Below, one piece after another: positions 10,538-22,500 of a DNA stretch of 64,000 nt. Below the pieces are notes generated by a model, which saw only the letters and a program-made list of their open reading frames with translations, was not told the origin of the DNA and did no database searches. Source of the stretch: Pieris napi (taxonomy: Eukaryota; Arthropoda; Insecta; Lepidoptera; Pieridae); contig NC_062238.1 of the NCBI RefSeq assembly GCF_905475465.1, forward strand, positions 7,482,501-7,546,500, given 5' to 3'. Numbering within the stretch: position 1 is the stretch's first letter; each line of letters begins with the position of its first letter. Both the position numbers and the translations under genes were made by a program.

Positions 10538-13500
10538 TTATTGATTATTAGGACATCGGTTTTTTGTGTGTCCCTCTTGTCGGCATACGCTACATTTTCT
10601 ACGACTATCCGAACTAGAAGTACTGGCCCCGCGTCCACGACCCCTGCCTCTTCTATTGGTACTACTTCCCCATTCTGCAAAAAATGCTTTACATTGACTG
10701 ATATATCTAGAACAATTGCCATATTATAAAACTCCTTTAACCAATTTTAGCGGGTTATCATTATTAAATTTGGAACTCTGTTTTTAAGTTTGCGTTTAAA
10801 TTCTTTTAAAGAGCAATTTGATAAAAGACTATGAAACAAAATATGTAGGTAGTTTGTTTCGACTATTAATAACATGCTGGGAAAAGTAATAAATAAGGAT
10901 TTTGGTACTGTAGGCATAACACCAGTATAAATCATTGTTAAATAATCATATTTCAAAGTATGTGTGAAAGGAAATGGTAGGACTATTTAATTTCATCTTT
11001 AAACTTTCCTAAAATTGTGGAGACAGTTTTTTTAATTAACGGTCATTAAAAAACGGTTATCTATGACCTGTATGTGTAGGATATTTGTTTAAATTGAATA
11101 GTGAGTTTTATGTTTAGGCTTCCAATAACTACGTATGATGATGATATTCCGGCTTTCATATACTCGAAATTAAGTCATATACGCCTTTTTGTTTTAGAAA
11201 ACCAGTGGCTCTACAATCCTTGAGATCTGGGCCTCAGATATCTGTATCTGTTTCGTTATTATTATTATATATAAACACACTAGTAGCTTAATAAGCTGAT
11301 TCGCGTGTATTTTGAGATTTGGAGAAACTATCCAATCTATTTTTAAAGGAGTTCAAAGATGGTGCACTGATTACACTTTCCGGAAGATATATTCTTTTTA
11401 TGGCAAGAAGGCTTTTAATCGACTATTTATCCAAGGCATTCTCACAATGTTTTCTTTCTGCTTACGAGCGAGTGTTAAATGCGCACATAGAAAGATCTTA
11501 TAAATAAAAAATAAGTCCATTCGTGCACAGCCGGGGATCGAAACTAAGACCTCTTGGATAAGAGTTCACGGTGAAACCACTGGGCCAACACTGATGTGCT
11601 TTCTTTGTTATAAATCAGATTAATTCCTGACACAACTCAGGTAACAGTCCAAGCTTATTAAAATAGCTTCAGTAGCTTTTTAAATATTTCCGCATCACAT
11701 TCAGTTGACATGCATTTGAAGTCGGTGAAATTTTTCTAAATGACAATTTAATTCGGTTTTTATTTTTTTTTTAATAAACGCATAAAATCATCCAATTATT
11801 GAATTGGTTATAGTTATAGACGTAATTCTCATATAAAATAATATTCACCAGAGCTGGTTGAAGTTTCCCCATCTGCCCATTGAAAGAAATTGCATCGTTT
11901 GTTGAACTCCTTGGGGCAGCCGTAAAAGGGGCGCCCTTTATTCGGACCTTCTTTGTGGACAGTTATCCTATAAGATAGAAAAAATTACAGCGTCATTGCT
12001 TACGTCACGAAAAAGTGTTCGCCGGGAACCAATTTTAGTCACTGTTCTATGTAATTCTCGATTATTGGGGGCAGCTCTATGCTCTATGTCTTGCGTGTTG
12101 ATATCACGAGAATGTAAGTGCGTGCTCATATTTCACCATGCCTCCTGATAGAGGACAAACCTCTGTTTTTAATTTATTTTATCATTATTAATTAACTAAT
12201 TATTACTTAAGATGTCATTTGGAACATGGTGTAATGGTTGCAGCTCCTTACAAACGTTCTACAAACCAAAAACTTGTCGATTAAAAAGAATGGCGGAGAG
12301 TTTATTGCCAGTTCTTCTCTTCCATCCTAAGCCCTTGATTTGAGAACTGGCAGTAAATGTAAAATTAGAAGCATTTCAATTATATATTTTTTTGACTTTT
12401 TAAGTGTACATTGCGTACCTATATGAATAAATGATTTTGACTTTGATTTGGTTACAAATTTTTCATTAGAAATTGTATTGTAATTTCTTGACGTCATGAT
12501 AAATATTATATAGACATAGATGGAACATTGCTCCCCTTCTCAAATTCTACGCTGGTTTTTCAGATGACCTAGCTTTTCATATAAAGTCCAAAAATATACT
12601 TTTTTATATTATATAATAGCAGCAAACGGTCAGGACGCTCATGTGATGTTAAGCGATAACGCCGTCCATGGCAATTCACATTGCCAAAAGACTCGCAAGT
12701 GCGTTGCAGGCCTTTTAACAATTGGTACGATCTCTTCTTGAACCTAAGTCGAATTATTAATAATATCACAATATTTTATTCAGAAAGTAATCTATCTCTA
12801 TTCCTCCTAATATCAAATTACTCTAATATTATCTTATTGATGTATAGGTAGACGTACTTGACGAAACTATCGCAAAGATAAAGAGAAACCTAGAATTTTA
12901 TCTTGTTTCTTGTAGAATCGTAAATCAAATTAACCATATTAGTTAGCACTTAGAAATTCGTACATACTTTTTACACGGAAGCCCGCATTCACACATAACA
13001 TTATCTTCATTGGGTTGAAAGTCATCTCTATTGTAACTCGGTGCGACGCCCCAACCTCTTGAACTACCGGAGTCTGAAGTACCCCTGGAACTACCAGGGG
13101 CAGAAGTACCCCAAGAATCGTTTTGGGCGGAAGTGCCCCTGGAAGTACCGGGGGCAGAAGTACCCCAAGAATCATTTTGGGCGGAAGTACCCCTGGAATT
13201 ACCTGGGGCAGAGGAACCCCAAGAATCTCCAGGATTTGAAGTGCCCCACGAGACATCACTTTGAACGTTAGAATCTATCGATTCCGGTGCCCATAGAAAG
13301 AAATCACAACCATTGTTGTCTTTGCCTGCTTGGCATTTGTAGAATTTCTTACCTAAAAAGAATTTCATTTCAACACTCAATAGTACAAGATGTATGACAC
13401 GTAACAATAAAACCCTTAATAAATATATCTTTCTTAAGTGTGACTCACGTACGAGGGGCGGTCAAAAAGTTCGCGGACTGACAGTGAAGGTAAATTAAAC

Positions 13501-16500
13501 ATTAAACAATTTTCCTTTTGTGTATTCCCCTTAACCCTTATACATTATCAGATCTGTCAAATAACTTATTAATACCGTCGAAAAAAAAAGATTTGTCTTG
13601 GTCGTCAAAATAGGCCAATATTACCGACTTCACTTCATCATCGTCGCAAAACTTTTTTCTACGCAGTTCTTCATTTTTGGAAAAAAATAATAGTCGCTAG
13701 GGGCCAGGTCTGGGCTGTAGGGTGGGTCAGACGTAGTTGTTCAAAACCGTAAAAAACCCCTCGTATGTCAAAACATTGGATTACGGCAGTCAGAAGTATA
13801 AGTATAAGTCTCTTTGTACTTTTTATGAAAAATAACGTCACTGTAGAATGTAACCTTGTAAGTCAAAAAGCCATTTATTTTTTGAAGTGAAAACTTCTTT
13901 AGCGGCGTTGTACAATTTTTTTTTGGAATGGGTAAAAAATGTTACACTCGCGTCAGGTCACGTGTCCTGATCGAAAATTCGTAAGACGGATGTTTTTTTT
14001 TAAAGGATTATGTACGTACGTGCTATATAGTTTCGCTTTTAATTAATTTGTCTCTTTCCTCAGATACATTAATGTATGTGGAAATGGACCTTAAGTCACT
14101 ACATCAAGGTTTAATTTTGCGAAACGTCTAAAGCTTTATTATTAACGATTTGGTCAGACTGACGCGAATAAAAAATGGCAACTTAAAAAATATTAATTTT
14201 CCTAATTGAATATAATAATTGAACTAATTTTAATTATTTTGTGTAGGTTTCGTAAGACGGATGGAGAGTAGACAGCTGGCGCGGCGTATTTAATGTATTA
14301 TAAATTGTCATGTTTGTGTAGGATAGCGGAATAAATAAATATTGTATACCACATAAATGATAGTACTTTTATACTGATAATTAAAGCAATTCGTGCAAAA
14401 TTATTTCCTAACCATTCCAAAATAAAAACACATAATAATACATTGACGAAATGAAACATATTTTTCGTTTTCTGTAATGTTTAGTTCTCTGGACATACGA
14501 GGTTATCATTATACAGTGACGATAGGTAGTAATAAAAATTAAAACAAAATATGGACTGATAAAAACTAGTGTGAAAGGAATTTAAGAAGATCAATTATAT
14601 AAGAAATCACATTATGTATTCATAAATACAAGATTAGTCAATTGAAAACTTACCAAAATTTGCATTTTGCTTTCTTACAGTCAACAAAATGGCCGGTTTA
14701 TTGCACCCACAAATAACATTATTATCATCACTATCTCCAGGATTTGGATTTGGAAATCGTGGACCATTTCCCACATTTCTTGGTACTGGTAATCTAGTTA
14801 TTTGCGTAGGAATTTGACTCCTATTTGTATTAAGAGGCGGAGTAAATTGCCTTGGCTGTGTTTGTCTAGTATTAGGTAAATTCTGATTTGTATTACGTAT
14901 ACTTTGTCCTGTATTAGGTATGTTTTGTCTTGTATTAGGTAAACTCTGATTTGTATTACGTATACTTTGTCCTGTATTAGGTATGTTTTGGCTTGTATTA
15001 GGTAAACTCTGATTTGTATTACGTATACTTTGTCCTGTATTAGGTATTATTTGTCTTGTATTAGGTAAATTCTGACTTGTATTACGTATACTTTGTCCTG
15101 TATTAGGAATGTTTTGTCCTGTATTAGCAATATTGGTTGTTCTATTGGAGATATTTTGGTTATTCTCAGTTTGTGTAGATCGGACACTATTCAAGTTTAT
15201 TCTGAGCAGTTCTAAGAAAGTTGTATCACAACCACCAATACATGCAGTGTAAGGTGGCGGGTATAAGTGATTGATTGAATTATTTCGCCATTCGAATTTG
15301 ACCTTTTTGTAATTCGGCCCACACTAAAAAAAACTTTTCGCTTAGTTATTTCGGCAACCGTTATTTTATGAAATATTATATATGTATTAAAGTAAAAGTA
15401 TTAATATATATATATAAGTGGTGAGTAGTATTAATTTCATAATACAACTAAATTATTTTTTGAAGTTAAACTTCGTTAGTTAGGCGCATGAGGGTAACAT
15501 GATGAAACGCAATAATAATAATATTAGCGTCAAGAAGATGTGCAGCGTTTTTGTCGAAGAAAAGGGAGAGAGCGATTGAGAGAGAGTGAGTAAGGCCGAA
15601 CGTCACGCACAGTGCTATGGAGCGAGAGGTGGGAGAGAGCTATACCTCTCGCTTTCACCAGAATTTGTCTTGAGTTTTAAACTCTCTCAATCTGTCTCAC
15701 TATAGTGAGAGTTTAACTAAGTTTTAGATTGTATAAATTAGATTAGATTCGTATAAATATGGACAAGACTTAAAAATTAGTTTGCGAAAGAAGTTTCACT
15801 ACTGAAATGTGTACTTTGTACGCACGCACTTTTTTAATACTCGAATAAAAAAAAATCAAATTGGTCCAGACAGAATTTTGCGCTTAGAAACATAATTTGC
15901 GATTCATTTTTATTTACAAACATTATTTAGGCGACCATTGAACCCCGTAAGGTAACGTAAGCTTTTCGACTCTTAAACATTAAAATGTATTATTTATAAT
16001 ATGGGAAAAATGATTCAAAAATTTACTTACCGTTAGACATGCGTCTGGTAGGACTTGCAGGGTTTTTACAATAGAAGGTAACCAGACAGCATTTTTGCAA
16101 TTTGGGTACGACATACAACTTATGTAGAATTCATCTGCATTGTTTTTCTTCTGTCGCAGGATCATATCCGACCCACATTTCGGACATTTGAACACTGAAA
16201 ATTTGTTTATACTAATTCTGTTTTATTGGTTCAACATTCGAGCTCCGGTGATAAACATTTGCATACCAAATTAAATATTTTATGTTTGGAGTTTAATTCG
16301 CATTAGGGAGCGTTCAAGTATTACGTAACGAATTTTGGAGGGGGGGAGTCCTTTTGTAAAACGTTACAATGCGGGGTGGGGATTTAATTAAGCGTTATTG
16401 TTAATAATATTTTCGACTTTCCAGCACTTTACACCACATAATGGTAACTTTTAGGTATAAAGAGTCATTAGGTGGTCAAGAAACGTTTTAGTATACTTGG

Positions 16501-19500
16501 TTTCAGTACTGTACTTGGGTACAGAAAAACGTTACGGCGCGTACACGGGGGGGGGGGGGGTCAATAATCTCCAAAAAATTGCGTGACGTAATACTGGAAC
16601 GCTCCGTTATCAGTAAAACAGTATTCCTATTCGAGTTAGGGTCCTTCGAGAGCGTATCAATTTTTAAAAGTCCGGCAACGCACTTGCGAGCCTTCTGAGT
16701 ATACATGACTGTATCACTTAACTTCAGTTGACCTCCTGTCCGTTTCCCTCTTATTACATAAAAATAATGTCTTAATTGATACTAATAAGAATTATTATTT
16801 AAGATGCTATGTTTACTTATACGTCTTAAACTTAGATACGGTCTAATGATTTGTCTTAAGGCAATAAAAGTAAGTATTAGCAAATATATATTATATATAA
16901 ATAATTTACCGGAGGGCATATTATTAGAGCCAGTTTCACTGGGCGTATACTCTAACGGCCTTTCGGAAAATCTCTCAGCAAGAGCGCCATCTATTTTATT
17001 TGCTTCCGCTGTAACTGTTAAGAATACTTCTCTGTATTTCGCAACCTGTAATTTCAGACAACCGTTAGAAATATTATTGGAGAAGTGGCCAGTCCTCTCG
17101 GGAGTTTTCCTAAGAGAAACATTTATTTACACTTTGTTACCATATACAAAATCATACATAATATAAAAAAGCAGGTTACATAAGTTATTAGACAACGGGC
17201 GGCCTTATTCGCTAACAAGCGATTTCTTCCAGGCAATATGGAACAATAAAAAAAAAAGAAACACCTACAGAGGGTAAAGTACAAGAAGTGCTTAAATAAT
17301 TGACAAAAAAAACTCAAAATAACATGTAACTATAACTAAAATTAAATAAAGTAAAATCTAAAGAAAAAATATAAATAATATGTATAAACATAAATGGGAG
17401 CATTCAAGTATTACGTAACGCAATTTTTGGAGATTATTGACCCCAATGTAGCTCACCGTAACGTTATTCAGTACATCAGTCATTACCCAAGTATAGTAAA
17501 ACGTTTCGTGACCACCTAGTGATTCTTTAGTTACTATTATGTGGTGTAAGTCGAAAAAAATATTAACAATAACGCGTAATTTAATCCCCGCCCCGCATCA
17601 TAACGTTTTACAAAAGGAAACCAAAAATAGTATATTTCATTACGAGTGCGGAAAGCCTGTCATTGCAAAGAGTTCCGACAAATGTCTACCCGAGCCGAGG
17701 TGCAGCCGAAGGTAAGGGTTGACAGTCGGAACAAGTTGCAATGACGGTTCCGCACGTGTACTGAACGACTATTTTTAATACAGTTGCGAAAAAAATTAAC
17801 AATTTAATAAAATATTAAAAACACAATAAACTCAACTAACTAATCATTTATTTCTTAAACAAGTTATAATTCACATATACATTTAAATTGGTACAGTTTT
17901 TTTACGACCTGGGGAAGTTTTAGGTTGCATATTTACTGTTTGAGACAAACTATTATTAATTTCGGATGATTGTTCATGTATATTTAATATATAATATAAC
18001 AAACAACTAAACTCGCAAAGAACATTTTTGGAAAATGGCGCCAACTGTAAAATAATATAAGCAGAAATGTTTTTTCTTCACCCGTTCTGGGTAGGCAAAG
18101 GGAAAAGGGGCTGCCCATACAGCCAAGTCTTCAGTAGATTTTTTTTATTGATATGAAATTTAATAAGATGAAATGAAATGAAACCTAACCTAACTCATTG
18201 AATCAAATCATTAAATCTGATATTGAAACAAATTATTTCAAAAAGACTTTTTTTTAGGAAAAACTTCGTGGTTGGTTTTTTTCTTTTTAATAGACATTAA
18301 TTTGACAGTTGGGAAAGAAAACGCACTAGTTCGGAAAAGGTAAAGAAAAAGCACGAGTGTGTAATAGCCCACATCCCGAACGCTATACGTCCCTGCAATA
18401 CGCCACTTTTTGAGCAACTGTATTAAAAAATACGTTACGTAATACTTGAACGCTCCCCAAGAAACTTTCCGCCACTCTTTTTTAAAAGTTTTGAGTCATA
18501 AAAATTGTTTGAACTGGAACAAATCAATCCCAAAGACGAATTTAAATATTCGTCAAATTTATAAAATGATAAATTTACGTTTAACGAGAGCTTTGAATTT
18601 ATTTAGTGATATATAATTCATTAACGAAACGTTTTACTATACCGCAATATATATATTGCCCGCTCTACGCCCTTGACTTGCGAACTGGTAGTAAATGTAA
18701 TTTAGAATTAATTTAACTACTTTTCTGACGTTCATAAGTGTACTTGTTTACTTATGTGAATAAAGTTATTTTGAGTTTGAGTTTGATCTGCCAAGTACAA
18801 ATTGACCTAAAAAGTGGTATAGGTATGTTATCTAAAGCTGGCGGCTTCAACACAAATACACTTTGCTTGTGTAGTGTCTGTGAATAAGCGCGAGACGTGA
18901 TGACAAACTGAAATACAATCACAAATACATCACGAAAAGACTGTCCGTCTCTCTCGCGCTCGGTCAAGCTTATGAGTATAAAAGAGACAGTTATTGTTTT
19001 TCTTTTGCTACTGTTTATGTTGATCTTTACTGTTTTATATTATTATTATTTTATACATGTTGATCTTTTTTCAAACATTACCAGGGCAATCTCGTGAAAT
19101 GGTGGACAATGTTTTTAATTATTTTAAGCATCTTAATAAAAACAGTTTAATGAAAAAATGTTATATTTAATTTGACATCAGATGCGACTGGGGTTTCTAA
19201 GAGGAGTATTGAAAGAATAGTTAGTAAAGTAAAAGTTAAGTGTGTTGATCTAGATGGAGCTTATGTCGAAAAATGAAAAATTATTTACACAAACTACTCT
19301 TATACGTTCTTGGTCGGGCTTAGAACTTTTGGATCCACCCTCGTATGCACATAATATTTATAAGTATTTGACACATATTTATTTATTTACAACCCACCCA
19401 ACCTTACTAAAACCAGAGTAGACTAAAATATATAGCTTGGCAAAAAAGTTATATTTTTAAACATACTGTATAGTGAAATTGCATTAGTGTGAGTACTGTG

Positions 19501-22500
19501 AACGCGCCAGCTTTCGATAACCGACCTATAGTGCTGCTGGTTTTTACAAACGTTTAATACCTGTTCTGCCAAAACAGCTTGTGGCTGCTTTCTTCCTTCG
19601 GATATCGCTTTTAAATCGGCTTCAAGTTGCGCCCGCAAATGCGGTTTTGATATATTAAGACCCATCGCGTCATATCCTTCGACTAGCCCCATACCCAACA
19701 GGCCTGGGACGAAATGTATGGCATCTGCTAATGCTACATAAGATCGATTTTTTATTGTCTCAATGTGATCTGCGTGTGTTGCGTCCGTACCTAATAAAAA
19801 AAACCCGTAATGTTATTTTTTTTAAAGCCCCTGCTCTAAATAAGGTGCAGGAGGCTCACCTGATGTTTTACATCAAGACTATGGACACTCAAAGTCAGAA
19901 AGCTTGCGAGTGCGTTGCCGGCCTTTTAAGATTTGTTACGGTAATTTATAGGCAATCTTTCTTTGCATTACTTAAAAAAACCATTGATGGGCAGACAAGG
20001 CCTTTTATTTATAAATGAGATACAACAATTTATGAAGTTTGATAGCCAAACCCTTTTTTTATGAATGCTGCTTTTTTTTTGTTTATAATTTTAATTACAT
20101 ACCAATGCCATGTTTTTCCATGAGCGCGATCAGATCCGCTTCCGTTAATAAGTTCGGCGGTGACGTACTTCCGTCCACGAGATCTATACTTGACGGGTTA
20201 AATGTTTGTCCTGACTAAAATGGCATACATATTTTATTTGTTAATTTTTAGAAGTAATTTCTGGTTGTATCTATAGATCGATTTCGTCTTAAAGTTATGA
20301 AATACTGAAAAAAATATCTAAATAAACCACTAGGATTTCATCTAAGGGGATTTAAACATTAGTTTTTTTTTTAATAAAAAAAATATCTGTTTCTGCCATA
20401 TGAAGCATACAAACCTGGTAGACATGAATTTCCTTAGACGACCACTTATCATATGGATATACGTCCAAATAATTCCTCGCGGTTATCATAAGCCCGCTGG
20501 TTGAAAATACTTCATTGGCAATATTAATAGTAGCTGTGGTCTCTTGGCCTTGTGCGTCTTTGGAACAACAGGCGAGAAACGAACGAACTATGAACTCGTA
20601 AAGGCGTAGCTCGTTGCCGCTTAAATCTGGCAACACAGGCTAATTTAAGTCTATGAATCCGATATCTTGGAATAAACTAATAAAAAAATCTGATAACCCG
20701 GCCAATGGCCTTGTATCCAGGACATGTGAATAAACGAATAAAAAAATCTGATAACCCGGCCAATGGACTTGTATCCAGGACATGTGAATAAACGAATAAA
20801 AAAATCTGATAACCCGGCCAATGGACTTGTATCCAGAATATGCGAATAATTTAAGCAGACACAGGCCAATTATAATACAGGTTATCCTGTCCCTTGGTTT
20901 GAACTTGAAAACGTGTTCGAAAATTCGTAAAAGAAATTTGAAAGGATGCCCTTTAGTTATTATTATTAGTTGTCATTGCACAAGTGAAGCGGAAAAAAAA
21001 TCACTAAAAAAACTCACTATTAGTATATTTTGTGGGATGAATAGGCGGATGGGCCTTATCACTCTTATTTCCTTGTCTGGGAGTAGGTCCGCCATTATCC
21101 AAAATATTCTGCGCAAACGCACCCCAATTGGGATCGCTAGTGTGAAGACCCACCAGTTGCCCCAGGTTCATTTCCTTTGGAAACTCGTTTGTTTCTGTAC
21201 GAGGATAGCTTATCAGACCCTGGGTATATAACTTTTCCGCCAATCTCATAGTTTCTTTGGCGTTTATTTTTAATTTTCTTGACGCCAGTTTTTCAAGTTC
21301 CTAAATTAAGTTATGAGAGCATTTTAACATAATATTTGGAATAGTGTAGAATATCGCCGAAATGTGTATACACAATCACAAAATATATCACAAAGTTCGG
21401 CTCAGCTATTATAAAATATAATATGTAGTTTTTGACGAATCACTTTGGTGTACGTCAAAAGTAAGAAAAATTAAACTAACGCGAATTTATGACAGAATTT
21501 TGTATTATTATACGGCATTTATGTGAAAAAAAAACATATCTCTTTTCTTCACGAAGTAAACCAAATTCGACAGAAAGAGACAACAAAGCACTTTAGTTTC
21601 GGGTGCAATTAGAGTGCCCTACATAGTAAAATGAGGTAAATACTTAAATTAATAAACTAAATATACTTACCACAGTGTCTAACGGCAAAGGTCGCCATTT
21701 TGATTTAGGTTTTGTTTTGACGTCAGTTACCGTAGCAAGAGGACTCTCTGTACATATGTCGTGTAATACCTGAAATTTAAATATATTCCGTTATAAACTT
21801 TAAATTGTTAAATACCCACATTTTTGGTGCTGTTTTGTTTTGTTATTTTTATATATGTACCTACATCTGTGCGCTCTTATTTTCTAATTTTTAATCTTAG
21901 TTTTAAATATTGTTTCTCAGTAAGTGAATGATGTATGCAATTCTTATGAAATAAAGTTATTCTTAAACCTAAATGTTTTGAAAATGACAGTGTTAAAAAC
22001 TAAACATTAGCTAGCTATTTAAGGCTTATAGTAGCATATGGACGAGGCTATTTAACAACAGACTATTAGGGTAAGATTCATAGTCGAGGGTAAGGTTCAG
22101 ACAGCAACTTAAAGTTGCCTTGGGTCCATTTTTGATTAAAGAGATTCTTTCTTTCTATATAAACAATTCAAAAAGTCAAAATCGTTTATTCATATAGGTA
22201 ACAATGTGCACTTATGAACGTCAAAAAGTAAGAAATGCTTCTAATTTTACCTTTACTGCTAGTTCTCAAATCACGAGCGTGGAACGGAAGAGAAGAACTG
22301 GCAATAAACTAAAAATCATGATTTCTTTTGTGTTAGGGATATGATGTGGACAAGTAATTCAAAATTAGACCCTGATGGACTTATATTACTTTTTTTTTTT
22401 AAATAGATGTTCAATACATACCTGGCAAGCTTCTTGATCAAAGAGCCTCACCCTTTCCCAATTGAAATCGACGCTTAAGCCATTCATTGTGTGATTTACT

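Noticed and set aside
10532..10729. Plus- and minus-strand frames of 65 codons
   Set aside because: Both overlap the last TOP3A exon, which is read in another minus frame ending in the CCHC knuckle.
13041..13271. Plus-strand 76-codon frame
   Set aside because: Shadow of the repeated TOP3A exon 14 on the other strand.
20679..20845. Regular direct repeats, CRISPR-like at first sight
   Set aside because: The units are contiguous with no spacers, in a eukaryotic intron.
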